Source: Volutella citrinella
Taxonomy: Eukaryota > Ascomycota > Sordariomycetes > Hypocreales > Nectriaceae
Length of the DNA stretch: 64,000 nucleotides
Reading direction: 5' to 3'
Assembly: GCA_034401135.1 (NCBI GenBank)
Contig: JAWZSP010000003.1
Coordinates: 5,208,001 to 5,272,000, forward strand
Below are positions 42,101 to 52,664 of the stretch, piece by piece. Below the pieces are notes generated by a model. The model had not been told where the DNA came from. It saw only the letters and a program-made list of their open reading frames with translations, and did no database searches. Position 1 is the stretch's first letter. Each line of letters starts with the position of its first letter. The position numbers and the translations under genes are program-made.

Positions 42101-45100
42101 GAGCGTTGCGTCCAGCGTTGTCAGTAGCAGTAATGCTGGCACCGAACGAGAACAAGACGTCCAGGCACTGAACTGAGTCGGGCGACATGCTCATCGCCGC
42201 GTAGTGGAGAGGAGTGAGGCCGTTGTTGTCGGCAATGTCAATATCAAAGTCAGCCACGGATTCCTTGAAGAACTGCAAGAGGCGTTCAAGCCTCTGGGAC
42301 GGACTAGGAAGCCCCCGGAGCTGCTCAGGTCTTGCGCTCAAACTCCGTAGGAATTTGTGGAAGAGGGTCATGCCGGTAGAATTCCTGCTGTTGGGTGAGA
42401 TTCCGTAGTCAACCAGGGCTGTAAGCATGGGAATCAGCGACGGAGGCTTCTGATCGTAGGGCCCGGCATCTTTTAGCAGTGCTGCCATGTGTAGTAGCGT
42501 ATCGCCATGCTCGTTTACGCCGCGCGGATCAAAGCCAAGGTCGACGAGGGACTTGAGAGTGGGAACTTCAGGGGCCAGTCTTTGCCAATCCCATGAAGCC
42601 CCAACATACACATGAAGGGCGCCATTGCCCTCGTCGTCTCGCGCCGAGGCGTCAGCGCCGGCGTCGAGCAGGGCGCGGACCATGTCCAGGTTGTCGACAG
42701 CCATCAGAAGCGGAGTACGGCTGTTGCGGACAGTTCTGGTCTCAAGTGATGCCCCTGCGGCCACGAGCATGGCCACCAGATCAGCCAAAGGTCGCTCTTG
42801 GAGCGTGTTTGCGGGCGACTGGTTGAGCGAGTAGAGGACCTGCTCTGCCGTTTCTGGATGCTTCCTCGATCGCAGCAGCAGTTGCAGGGTTTCGCCATCA
42901 CAGAAAGGGAGCGCGGCAAGGAGAGCGGCGTTGGAGCCGTCGGCATCGACGTTGGCGCCGGCTGCCACCAAGATCTGGATCATCTTCTTGTTTTCAGGGG
43001 CCCAGTCCTTGACAGCCTCCTTCCGATGGTCTTGCTCGGGGTAATATCCTTGATGCAAGACATGATACCAAGAACGAACGGTGAAAATAATAGCCATGGC
43101 AGGGAGCTTCTTACTGTCGCTATACATCATTCGTACGGGCGCCAGAGCATTCACGTCGACGCCATGGTCGACAAGCATCTGCACGATGCTGGGGCTTCTG
43201 TGGTAACCCAAAGCTCGATGCAGCAAGCTCCTCCCGTTGGCATCGAGAGCAGATGCGTCGGCGCCCCTTTCGAGTAGAAACCGCAGCGGGCGCTCGATGT
43301 TGGCCTGGGCATGTCTCTCGGGAAACAGGCAAAACAGAGGCGTGTCGCCAGTGCCATCGCGAGCCTCGAGAGACGCCCCGGCATCCATGAGTCGAGTGAA
43401 TATCTCCTCGCAAATGGAGCTGTTTCCATCGTACCAAGAACCCATGAGTGCGTGCAGAGGCAAGCGCCCCTTCTCCTCAAAGAAGTTGCTGATGTCTGAA
43501 TAGTCACTCTGCTTGACCAGCTCAACCGTGGTGCGGTTCTGCATCGACGCACCACGCGCCAGGAGGAGCTCGACGCATCGGATTGAGTCGCGACTCAGCA
43601 TGGTTTCATACCCGCGCCCTGTGTCGCCTCCTCTGTCTTTTTGGGGCGCGAGCCGAAGCGCCTGACAGGCAGAATAAAGCGCAGTTTTGCCCAGAGCGAC
43701 GGCATTGGCACCCACCTCGGTCTTGTCGAGGATGCATTGGACAGCATCCGGCCTGGCCTGCTCAGCGAAGAAGCAGAGAAGCTGAGCCTGGACATCTTTT
43801 TCCAGATACGGGAGCGTGACCGCCAAACATGGGATGTCTTGATAGCGCCTCATGGCGTTTCGGATTCTTTGGGGGCGCTTCTCGGCTGGGATATGCGTGT
43901 CGGCAACATTGCGCTTCCACAGGAAGCCCAGTGGACCAAGGCCAGATTTTAGGATGATCTCGAGGGTCTCTGCTTGACCGCGTGAAACTGCTACCTCTAT
44001 CAGGTCTTCTGACCAGCAGTACTGGCCCTCCCTGCCCCTCTGCACACGCTTCATATCCATGAGAGGGAGGAGGTATTGAACTGCTTCGATGCTTCCTCCA
44101 AGGACTGCCCACCAGACGGGGACGCACGGCCACTGGTGGCACAGCTTTACGCGTCTTGCCTCCAGTTCTGGCTCTGGCTCTGGCTCTGGCTCTGGCTGGA
44201 TTCGGCATCCAGACTCGACAAGGGACTTGCACCACTCAATATTGCCAACACAGGCGGCCAGCGAAAGCGGCCCTAAGCAGGTGCAATAACGTTGGATCGT
44301 CACATCTCCCCTTTGATGAGCCCAATCTCTGAGAGGGCCACTGCCGTACTCATCTCTGCTCTGGCAAAATGAAGCCATGGAATCGATCAGGTCTGGGTCC
44401 TGCATATGTGAGATGCATTTGAGGTGTTCCACCCAGTAGTCGCCGGCATAGCTTGTAAACGAATGATCCGGGCTTTCGTCGTGGACTCTTGCCCAAGGTA
44501 ACTTCCAATTACCGCCTATAGCCGACAAAGATATCATTGCGAGACGTTTGTGAGCAACGTCTGAGTTGATAATAGGAAAGGGCGGTGCATTTGATGCACC
44601 GGTAGCCAATGCCTCGGATCGTTCACCCAGGAGGAACTCCGTCAGGGAGTGATGCAGCACTTGAACTGTCTCGTCGTCGAGAATGTCGAGCAGCGGACCG
44701 CATGCTTGTCTGACAACAAGCTTCGCATCGGAAAGAGAAGCCGAGCCGCCATTCGTGTCCAACATGAATTCTTGCAAGAGCGCTGCCAGCTCGCGCAGAC
44801 GAAGCGGACGGAACGTGTGAGTCACACAACCCAGCAAAAACACCTGCATATTGGTGTCGATGCCTGGTACCTGTGCCTGCTGGCATAGAACGGTGTTGTA
44901 CATGTCTTGCAGACCAACTGGCATTTTTTCCATGCTCACTTCCTCTCCACGCTCAATGGCTGGAACGACTTGGTCTATCATCAGGCGGGCATAGAGGAAG
45001 AGGCCAGCCGAGCGTTGAGAAATCGTCTTCACCGGGTCCTCCAACTGGGCCGGGTTGCGGGCTGCCAAAGTTTGGCGCAGGGAATGCTCGACAAAGGCGT

Positions 45101-45881
45101 GAATGTCGTGGTGGATTTTCTCCTGCTCCAGGTTAAGATGCACGATGGATGATGCCCGGAGCAGACTCTGCAGATGGCGTTTCGGGCGGCTCGTCATTAA
45201 CACCTTGACAGCTCCAGGGCCAGATGACGATGCCAGTCCATTGACCCAGCTAAAGAAAGGGTCGTCATCCCTCGCCTCCATCTCATCCAGCCCATCCACG
45301 ACGCAATATACGCGGTTTGGGAAGGTGGAGGCCAGGCCATCTCCAAGACATTCCCACAGGACACTGTCCGGAATAGAGTCATGGCTCGACGTGGACCCAG
45401 CCAGCGTCTTCAGGGCCGTCTGCAGCCCCAGGCTGTGAGGCAGGGCCTGGGCGAGCAAGTCACGGACAAGGCTGCGAGGCGTCCGGTTCGCTTGGACGAT
45501 GTGACGGAAGAAGAAGAACAGCACCGCCGTGGCAGGCTCCGAGGTGTGTTGCAGATGGTGGATGAGAGAGGCGGCCATGACGGACTTGCCGGCGCCGGGG
45601 ACGGCCTTGATCCAGAGGCTGGGGTGTTCGGCCGACTCCATCCAGGTCCGGTATTTCTCGGTTTGCGTGAGCCAGATGCCAGTGCCGGCGGTCTGGGCCG
45701 CCAGGTGGCGTTTGAACTCGCCCGAGTCGCTCAGGTAGGCCGTCGGATCGAGCCATTTCACGATGCGATCCAACTCTGGTTGTGGGAGAGAAGCGTCTTG
45801 GCGTTGCACCATCTCGAAGTCTCCGAGAGGGCCAGTTTCATCGGTGTCGGGTGCACTGCAATCCATTCTGTCCAGCCGCAC
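39161..45881 (-). CDS. NACHT-ankyrin NOD-like receptor (NLR) protein
   Basis: Two exons, 45881-40068 and 39985-39161, with an 82-nt intron, give 2212 residues; joining restores an ankyrin motif (DDEGNNMLHIML) across the splice. The N-terminus carries the fungal NACHT leader DRIVKWLDPTAYLSDSGEFK and EKYRTWMES. Walker A VPGAGKS is at about residues 94-100 and Walker B VYCVVDGLDE at about 191-200. A helical region follows to about residue 520. The remaining roughly 1650 residues are ankyrin repeats, for example GNGALHVYVGA, NGLTPLHYAAMSMSPDSVQC and LGRTPLFYACSSGLAEAVGI, some degenerate. A Glu-Pro repeat tract lies near residue 565. It lacks a recognisable HET, patatin or other effector domain at the N-terminus. 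Such proteins are inferred to sense non-self and act in heterokaryon incompatibility or defence. A start at 45866 (MDCSAP) is also possible. Confidence 0.92.
44166..44199. repeat. Hexanucleotide microsatellite coding Glu-Pro repeats in the NLR gene
   Basis: About five copies of ctggct on the plus strand encode alternating Pro-Glu on the minus strand, between the NACHT-associated region and the ankyrin array. The unit length is a multiple of three, so length changes keep the frame. Confidence 0.85.
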
Positions 45882-46228
45882 TCTTGGTGCACGATTCAGA
45901 GCTCTTGGATGGCGGAGACTGGCGCTGGCAGTTTATTTGGAATGTCGGTCATGAGTTGCGTGCAATATCTGGCGTGAGTGTTGGACGTTTTTCACGGTAT
46001 TCCACCCCTGGCTATACCCGGGGCTTGACTAAGCTGCCCCACACAGCACTGTTGCCTGCGCCCTCTCTCAAAAGGAAGGAGCTATAAACGTTGGACCTAT
46101 ATTAAAAATAAAAGTAGTGCTACATTGCTACACGCGGCGAATAACATTTGTATGCGATTTCAACTTATTCTGCGTATTCGACCAAGCTGATACTCATGTT
46201 TGTCCAGATCCATTTAGCTTCTTTGTTA
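45882..46228. promoter_or_regulatory. NLR promoter spacer
   Basis: 347 bases. It contains the NLR upstream region and the 3' flank of the FAD dehydrogenase gene. AT-rich around 46100-46160. No gene. Confidence 0.35.
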
Positions 46229-48016
46229 CTAACCAGTCGAATGCCCTGCAATGTGATTGATCGCTATGAAACCGTGGGTCATAGCTGGCCCTAGAGTTGA
46301 CCCAGCTCCCAGATACACTCTCCCCATGATACTCGCCGCTGTGTTGCCGCACGCATACAGGCCTGGGATCGGGCTCCCATTCTCCATAACGACTCGCTGA
46401 TGTTGGTCAGTTAAAAGCCCGCCTTTGGTGCCCAAGTCTCCTGGCCACACTGGCATCGCGTAAAATGGGGGCTTGTCGAGTGGCCCCATGTTTGGGTTGG
46501 CCTTGTATTTTGGGTCGCCAAAGAACCGATCGTACGCTGAGTTTCCCTTTCCGAAATCAACGTCTACGCCTGCAGCGCACATGTCGTTGTATCGCTTGAC
46601 TGTTTGGAGAAGTTGAGGAGAGCTGATACTGAGTTGATCCGCCAGGTTTTCGAGCGTAGCGGCTCTGAACATTCTCCCCTCCTTGAGAGCTTGTTTAGGT
46701 TCCATCCTCGCAAAGAGCTTGGTTCCAATCATATAGCGGTTTCTGTGGTTTGTGTCCATGAGCAGCCACGCCGGAATTGCCTTGGTCTGATTGTTTCGCT
46801 CGTACTGATGGTGCCCGGCATCTGTGTATGACTCGGCCTCATTCATAAACCTGGAGCCGCCTTGGTCCACGATGATGCAGTGCGGCCTAGCTCGCTCAAT
46901 CAGGGCAAAAAACGGCTCGTTGGTAACAGGGTCAAAAATTGTAGGACCCCACCAGGCATCATCGAGCAGTGCTGTTGCCGCGCCCAGCTTCATGCCTGCA
47001 GTAATGGCGTCGCCGTTGTCACCGCCGTTGTCTCCGTTACGGGGGACCAAGGTCCAATCTGTAGAGGCAGGTGACGGCATGTACCGTTCTCTCAGTCCTT
47101 GATTGTGTGCAAAACCTCCCGTTGAAAGCAAGACAGCTTGCCTGGCCTTGATAACTCTGGTTCCATCCGGAGTCTTGACTCTGGCACCTCGCAAGACTCC
47201 ATCGGGACCGACCACGAGATCGACAAAAGAGTGCCTTGTTTTGATTGTCGTCCCTGCTTGGAGATTCAAGTATAAAAGCTGAGCAACCAGGGCTCGACCC
47301 ATGCTTGAAAGCTTTTGTCCCGTCATCATTCGCAACAGCAATGGCAACATCCGTCGCACAGCGTATACAAAAGACTGGCTAGAAGAAGTCATGCGACTCA
47401 TAACAGGTGCATCATTCGTGTGTATCGGCGCGGGCTGGTCCAACGGTGGGAGAAGATGGCGATGCTTGCTAAGCCTCTTCTCATCGAAAACTGCCGACTC
47501 GATTGTCCTGCCACCTGATTCTCCCATAGCGCCGTCCATATTTGGATAGTAGTCGGGGTAGCCAGCACTAAAGTGGAATTGATAGCCCAGGGACTGCAAG
47601 AAGCTAATCATCTTGGGTCCGTTGTCCAAGAACGCACGTCGCCGTGCGATTGAAGATGCTGGGCCGACATCGCCAACCGCCTCAGCAAAGTACTTCAAGG
47701 CGGCTTCACTGTTATCAACGATGCCATGTGAACGTGCGATTGGGTTTCCAGGAATCCAAAGCCCACCCCCAGAGACCACTGAAGCACCTCCAATAGTGTC
47801 GTTGCGCTCGATGATGGTCACTCGCATTCCTTTCTTTCGAGCTGTGAGTGCGGCTGTAAGTGCGCCAGCTCCACTTCCAGCAATCAAGACATCCGTCTCA
47901 TCTTGGGCAGTACTCGTAGTTGAGTATAAGTTACGTGGTCCAATCCGCGACAGGGTGCGGGCTACTCGGCCTGGGAACCGGGAAGCGATTGAAGTCAGAT
48001 AGGGTATCGCAACCAT
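46229..48016 (-). CDS. FAD-dependent 3-ketosteroid-dehydrogenase/fumarate-reductase-like oxidoreductase
   Basis: An upstream in-frame ATG exists at 48055. I prefer 48016 (MVAIPYLTSI), giving 595 residues, because the following 38 residues (Arg- and Ser-rich, no acidic residues until Asp39) look like a mitochondrial presequence. The FAD-binding fold starts at DVLIAGSGAGALTAA (residues 43-57), followed by VTIIERNDTIGGASVVSGGG. Toward the C-terminus are GGSRFMNEAESYTDAGH and IPGLYACGNTAA, then GAGSTLGPAMTHGFIA, the flavin-closing motif seen in delta-1-ketosteroid dehydrogenases (KstD) and related flavocytochrome c-type fumarate reductases. The reaction is probably a flavin-dependent dehydrogenation or enoate reduction of a hydrophobic substrate; the substrate is unknown. 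It sits at the head of a run of metabolic genes. Confidence 0.85.
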   Translation of the reverse strand: MVAIPYLTSIASRFPGRVARTLSRIGPRNLYSTTSTAQDETDVLIAGSGAGALTAALTARKKGMRVTIIERNDTIGGASVVSGGGLWIPGNPIARSHGIVDNSEAALKYFAEAVGDVGPASSIARRRAFLDNGPKMISFLQSLGYQFHFSAGYPDYYPNMDGAMGESGGRTIESAVFDEKRLSKHRHLLPPLDQPAPIHTNDAPVMSRMTSSSQSFVYAVRRMLPLLLRMMTGQKLSSMGRALVAQLLYLNLQAGTTIKTRHSFVDLVVGPDGVLRGARVKTPDGTRVIKARQAVLLSTGGFAHNQGLRERYMPSPASTDWTLVPRNGDNGGDNGDAITAGMKLGAATALLDDAWWGPTIFDPVTNEPFFALIERARPHCIIVDQGGSRFMNEAESYTDAGHHQYERNNQTKAIPAWLLMDTNHRNRYMIGTKLFARMEPKQALKEGRMFRAATLENLADQLSISSPQLLQTVKRYNDMCAAGVDVDFGKGNSAYDRFFGDPKYKANPNMGPLDKPPFYAMPVWPGDLGTKGGLLTDQHQRVVMENGSPIPGLYACGNTAASIMGRVYLGAGSTLGPAMTHGFIAINHIAGHSTG

Positions 48017-48423
48017 ATTAATACAGAAATGATGAAATTTAATAGGATCGAGCAATGTTGCTCAGTAGATGCTCATTTATGTATTACGAATCTTGTAAAT
48101 TAGGGGCTTCTTGGGTCAGCTGCTCATCGGCATAAGAAACCCCGATGGAGCGGGGTCGAATCCATGTTGTTCAGCCCAGGTTCCGGAGATGCGCCCCGCA
48201 ACATGGGGATGACAACGCTTTCCTGAGTCAGTGAGCTGTCACCCGGATACCGCGGCTGTTCTAAGTTTAGTCTCCGAGGCCATTGCATATGCTGGACGAC
48301 CATTTCCCTCGACTGTCTTTGCATCACTCTTCAGTATGGAACAACGGATGCAGAGATCCAAGCTTAAGAAAAACGATAGTAAGCAATTTCTACTATGTCA
48401 TGAGTCTAGTTTCCATTCAAAAC
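48017..48423. promoter_or_regulatory. Promoter spacer of the FAD dehydrogenase gene
   Basis: About 400 bases between two tandem leftward genes (SDR and FAD enzyme). No coding pattern. Confidence 0.35.
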
Positions 48424-49218
48424 TTATGCTGCAGGCCAGTTCTTGTTGAAAGTCAACGCAGCTCCATTAGAAGACGCTGCGATGCTGCGGTTGGACAAGA
48501 ACAGGCAATACTTGCCCACATCGTCTAGCGCAATGCTCGTTGTCTCAGGATCGTAACCCGGATTGACTGTGCCGATGCGCTCCATAGCCTCCTCGTTTAT
48601 TCCCGTCAGAAATGCGTCGCCGATATTGGTCGTAGCCAGCCCTCCAAGCAACAGTGCCATACAGTAAATCCCTTGGTCGCCGTAATAACCCGCAGTGTTT
48701 CGGGTGAGGCCAAGAACGGCGTGCTTGCTAGCTGTATAGGCGGCACCACCATTGACTCCTCGGTAGCTAGCTACAGAGCCAATGTTGATGATGGTACCAC
48801 CGCTTGGAGACTGTTTCTGCATCGCAACCACGGCATGTTTGGTGAAGAGAAACGTCCCAGTCAAGTTGACAGCAATAACTCGGTCCCATGTCTCTTTGGT
48901 AGTTGTCGCTGCGGCGTCAAATTTATCGAGGACTCCCGCATTGTTGATGGCCAAATCCAGACGACCGAATTGAGAGACTGCCTTGTTGATGAATTCTTCC
49001 ACCGATGCTTCGTCGGTGATATCCGACTTGGATGTCAAGAATCGACCTGCGTATTTCGCACTCCATTCCTCTGCGAGCGCCGAAGTGCGATCAGGATTAA
49101 CATCACAAACTGCGACATTGTGTCCGGCCTCGAGGAAAGCGGTGGCAATAGCCCGGCCCAGACCCCCAGCGGCGCCAGTGATGGCTACTGTCATGGGATT
49201 TTGGGGTGTTTCAGACAT
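48424..49218 (-). CDS. Classical short-chain dehydrogenase/reductase (SDR)
   Basis: A single exon of 264 codons, the normal size for a classical SDR. The cofactor motif TGAAGGLG is at residues 14-21 and the acidic residue in VAVCDVNPDR (Asp39) favours NAD(H). NNAG is at 92-95, with a catalytic triad-like Ser148 (GSVASYRG), Tyr161 and Lys165 (YTASK). The segment after the active site reads MALLLGGLATTNIG rather than the usual V.PG...T, so the conserved proline is missing, which may affect the substrate loop. The leader immediately before the start has four ATC repeats. It is divergent from the SRPBCC gene, with a 509-base shared upstream region. It could act with the neighbouring flavin enzyme on the same substrate, but this is inference. 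Confidence 0.9.
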   Translation of the reverse strand: MSETPQNPMTVAITGAAGGLGRAIATAFLEAGHNVAVCDVNPDRTSALAEEWSAKYAGRFLTSKSDITDEASVEEFINKAVSQFGRLDLAINNAGVLDKFDAAATTTKETWDRVIAVNLTGTFLFTKHAVVAMQKQSPSGGTIINIGSVASYRGVNGGAAYTASKHAVLGLTRNTAGYYGDQGIYCMALLLGGLATTNIGDAFLTGINEEAMERIGTVNPGYDPETTSIALDDVGKYCLFLSNRSIAASSNGAALTFNKNWPAA

Positions 49219-49727
49219 GATGATGATGATGATTTGTTGTACTTAAACTTCAGGAATATGCACAAAGATGACCCCAACAATAGTACAAATGGCGGAGCAG
49301 CGGCTACCTTATAACTTGGGAGCCGAAAATCCGCTACCGCAATCTCTCACGCCGTCCATGCCTGGACACATCCCATCCCCTGGACTGTGGGTAACGACGC
49401 GATGCAAGTCTCGTATACCATCTTTAGCGCAGGCCCGGGATGCCCCGCCTACTTCGCACATCTCGGATAGTTCGTACAGTTCGGACTACTGATGCGATAT
49501 ATATCAACCCCCCGGCCCCGTACTCCATGTCGGACCTTCATGCCCCGCACTCGGAAGGGGTTGCGGGGGCCTCGGCTTCCGCACCCGGAGCTTCGGGACT
49601 TCACTACACCCCGAGACACCGCGATTGCTTGCACGCCTATTCCATGTCATCTTCCTTCTAAACTGACATCTACCATTCTGGCCGTACAGCAGTCACGTCA
49701 CACATCACATTCGGCTTCAACCCTGCG
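49219..49727. promoter_or_regulatory. Shared divergent promoter of SDR and SRPBCC genes
   Basis: 509 bases between divergent genes. It includes ATC repeats at the SDR side (49219-49235) and a stretch of short inverted CCGGGG/CCCGG-rich words around 49430-49600. No gene. A bidirectional promoter is possible. Confidence 0.4.
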
Positions 49728-50345
49728 ATGTCTCCGGCTTCAGTCCCACTGCATCAGGTGCCGCAGTTTGGCCCGCCACTGACAACTCCAACGCAAACAG
49801 GAGGTGCTTCAACGATCTCATGCTCTACTCTTATTAACGCCACACCTCTTCAATGCCTGAAAGCTGTCCTCAATGCATCTGAGTATCCACATTGGAACAC
49901 ATTTTGCCCACATGTCACCCTCCACGAATCATCAAGACCGCCTATGCCCGTCGACGAAGGTCTCCCTGCTGAAGTGAAGGAAATGGTGCAACGGCCTGGC
50001 TACTTGTTCCCTGGAGCCCCTTTCGACTTCCAGGTGGTTATGGTGCAAGGAAAGCCACCAAACACCACAGCTCTGGAGGTGTCCACTCTTCAAGCGTTCA
50101 AACGAGATGGGAGGAACGGATTACGCGTTGCATGGACGATGCGGGGAAGCTATTGGTACGTCCTGAGAGCAGAGCGAGTGCAAGAGTTTCTTGAGATGGA
50201 TGATGGCAGCATGACAGAGTATTACTGCTGGGAAACGTTTGGCGGTCTTCTTGGATACTTGATGCCCCATCTTGTGGGCTCTCAGTTGCAAGACGGGTTT
50301 GGACGGTGGATGACGAGCCTCAAAGACTGGGTCGAGGCTAAATGA
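49728..50345 (+). CDS. SRPBCC (START/polyketide-cyclase-like) domain protein
   Basis: A single exon of 205 codons. The fold signature is a ligand-binding SRPBCC protein: ISCSTLINATPLQCLKAVLN near residue 30, PHWNTFCPHVTL, a long strand region VAWTMRGSYWYVLRAERVQE, and a C-terminal helix GFGRWMTSLKDWVEAK. Proteins of this type in fungi are mostly uncharacterised; relatives bind hydrophobic ligands or catalyse cyclisations. Residues 1-28 are Pro/Thr/Gln-rich and may be unstructured, so a start at a later position is possible but no good ATG follows closely. It is placed between an SDR and an acyltransferase, which suggests a role in small-molecule metabolism. Confidence 0.8.
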   Translation: MSPASVPLHQVPQFGPPLTTPTQTGGASTISCSTLINATPLQCLKAVLNASEYPHWNTFCPHVTLHESSRPPMPVDEGLPAEVKEMVQRPGYLFPGAPFDFQVVMVQGKPPNTTALEVSTLQAFKRDGRNGLRVAWTMRGSYWYVLRAERVQEFLEMDDGSMTEYYCWETFGGLLGYLMPHLVGSQLQDGFGRWMTSLKDWVEAK

Positions 50346-50558
50346 GAGTCTTTTTTATAATTAAAGCTTTGAATTCTTTTTGTGACCAGTCCCGCTTTGG
50401 CTGTTTTTAGCCCCTAGGGTTAAAGGAAACCTCGCCTTCTCTAGTCTATATAGCTGTGCTATGCGAAATAAGTACTGTGTTTTGCAGGTTCTGATAAACC
50501 CAGTCAAACAAGACGGCTAGACTCTGATGACCAGCTGTGACTCCCTAGCTAATTACCT

Positions 50559-52235
50559 TTAAAAGCTAGGTTCCTCTGACGCCGAAAAGCCGATCCAAGC
50601 TGTCGGTGGAAACAACAATGGATCCTCCAGCATACGTGACATTGCGCTCTCATTGATGTGAACGGAGACGTCCACACCGTTGTGAGTCCACGGTAGCGGT
50701 GCCTCCAAACCAGCCTCAGCGCAGGCCGGCTTAGCAGGGGGTGCCTCCTTGATCATCACGTCGCCGTCCATGTCCGGGATGACACCCTCGGCGTACCTGA
50801 CCGGCCCCCATCCAAAGTTGAGCCCGTAGAGCCCTGCACGGGTCCATGTTGTAACAATGATGTGGCGACGGCCAAGAAACGATTGCCATATGCGCTGCGG
50901 GGTCTTTTCATACGCAACCGAGTGCAGGTGTGCAGCTATATTTTGCTGCTGGCCCATTGTGCCAATTGCCTCTCGAATGCCGCCCGTCATCTTGCCCATG
51001 AGGACCTTGATTGCCTCCCTGTCGCCTGGATCACAGTGCATCTCTTTTGCTGCCATTGCTATGTCGAGCATAATGATGGGGGATCCTAGTGAGCTTTGAT
51101 CGAGCCCCAATGCCGATCTGAGCCCGGCAGTGAGATTGCAGTGCACGTCGCCCTCATCATGGCTAGTTGTTTGGGCTCGGGCAATACATGACCATACATG
51201 TGCCAGAATTGCATCATGTCGACTGATGGGGGCTTGTGCAGCTTCGGCCGCCTGTTTGTAGAGAAGATCGCTTTGCTGGGCGTTCAAATGAATTACATGG
51301 TTGGAGACTGGCAATTCCGTATCCCATTCATTCCATGGCATGGCCTTGCCTGCCGGCGGTAGGTCATCGTCCCTGAAGATGGCCGGAACAGATGTTGGCC
51401 AGGGACATCCATTGGAGGGAGCCCACCAGTCGTAACGGTCCATGGGTAGGGTATTGCAACGGTCGATGATAGCCCTGTCTGGATCTGGTAGATTGATATC
51501 ACCAGATGCGAAACCATCAACTTTCCCGGGGCCAAATGATGGCTTGGTGCAAGACAGTGTGGCTTGGCCATCAGGTTGACACAAGGAGGCCCAGTAGTTC
51601 AGGAAAGACATCAACCCCGTGATGTCAGCCAAGGGGTGAGTGATTTTGCTTGCAAATACGATTCCACCACAGGCCAGCTTGGTGATCTGAACTGCAAATA
51701 GTGGATCAAGTTTGCTCTCGCCCACATGAGTCCCAAGAGGTCTGGATATCGTGGTGGGCGGAGAAAATCGCTCAAGCCCGGCTGCCTTGCAGTTCCACGC
51801 TGGCTCATCGGCGACGCGAGAAGAAGGATGCAAGCTCTCAAGGGACTCAGAGCTCGACGCAACGATAAATTCCACCCCTGGGTCGTGCGAAGCACCGTAG
51901 TGCGCATACAGCCGGCCAAATCGGCGCGCGTGAGTAGGGAAATGCGCTGCCTCGGGCCCGACGGTGCCATCAACCGTATCGACGGACCTTAGCTGGCCAC
52001 TCCAATGCGGGCAGGCATCCAGAGCAGTCTCAAGCGATGAGCGGAGTTGGCTGGCCAGCTCAGGGAACTCTTGGCTTGCATCAGCAGGAGGCTCAAATAG
52101 CCAAATGGCGCTGGTGAGTGCAAAATTGGCTGTGGTCGCGTCCAAGAGCGACAAGGGGGTAGCGATTTCGTTCTCGGTTTTGGAACGAGGAAAGACACGA
52201 TGACGGCTGGTGACGGAGACGCTGCGTGGCGCCAT
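50559..52235 (-). CDS. BAHD-like acyltransferase
   Basis: A single exon of 558 codons. The catalytic HxxxD motif reads KITHPLADITG (His200, Asp204). The second family motif, DFGWG in plants, appears as LNFGWGPVRY near residue 475. Other typical blocks are PHWSGQLRS near residue 76 and APISRHDAILAHVW in the second half. This is the fungal branch of the transferase family PF02458, which moves an acyl group from coenzyme A to a hydroxyl or amine. Fungal members often decorate secondary metabolites (for example trichothecene 3-O-acetyltransferase relatives). The gene is convergent with the SRPBCC gene (213 bases apart) and divergent from the TatD-like gene. The acceptor is unknown. Confidence 0.86.
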   Translation of the reverse strand: MAPRSVSVTSRHRVFPRSKTENEIATPLSLLDATTANFALTSAIWLFEPPADASQEFPELASQLRSSLETALDACPHWSGQLRSVDTVDGTVGPEAAHFPTHARRFGRLYAHYGASHDPGVEFIVASSSESLESLHPSSRVADEPAWNCKAAGLERFSPPTTISRPLGTHVGESKLDPLFAVQITKLACGGIVFASKITHPLADITGLMSFLNYWASLCQPDGQATLSCTKPSFGPGKVDGFASGDINLPDPDRAIIDRCNTLPMDRYDWWAPSNGCPWPTSVPAIFRDDDLPPAGKAMPWNEWDTELPVSNHVIHLNAQQSDLLYKQAAEAAQAPISRHDAILAHVWSCIARAQTTSHDEGDVHCNLTAGLRSALGLDQSSLGSPIIMLDIAMAAKEMHCDPGDREAIKVLMGKMTGGIREAIGTMGQQQNIAAHLHSVAYEKTPQRIWQSFLGRRHIIVTTWTRAGLYGLNFGWGPVRYAEGVIPDMDGDVMIKEAPPAKPACAEAGLEAPLPWTHNGVDVSVHINESAMSRMLEDPLLFPPTAWIGFSASEEPSF

Positions 52236-52664
52236 TGTCGATCGTAGGACTTTTCAGGTTCGTTGGGAAGGACAAAAAGGAAGATGTAGACGAATTCAAA
52301 CAGATGTCATGTGGACAACAGGGTTTCATTGCATTGATGCTTTTGGTGGTATCGATGTCGACTTCAAAGCGCCCGCATCTGGCTGGGGTCGATCTTAGCT
52401 ATGTTCAGGCTGTGCAGTGGATATATATTTCTAGTTTGAACTGGCTCATTATGAATCATAATCAGTACGGGTATCTCGTGTGCCCGAACCCCCCTAGTCG
52501 CAGGCAGCAGTTCCTCCAGTGGAACCAAATATTACGTCAGCGCAGCTGGTGTTGGTCGAGCAGCAACGAGATGAGGTGACTCACTGAGTTTCTCACAGGC
52601 AATGTAATGAACTAATCCTGCCTCTTTTGCCAGAAACAACACAATTGATGCACAAACCGCCGAG
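52236..52664. promoter_or_regulatory. Shared divergent promoter of the acyltransferase and TatD-like genes
   Basis: 429 bases between divergent starts. A TATA-like run (ggatatatatttc) lies around 52419-52431. No gene. Confidence 0.4.

Noticed and set aside
45381..45977. 198-codon plus-strand frame over the NLR start
   Set aside because: Antisense shadow of the NACHT region.
48148..48160. ggtcgaatcc, B-box-like word
   Set aside because: No matching A-box or cloverleaf around it.
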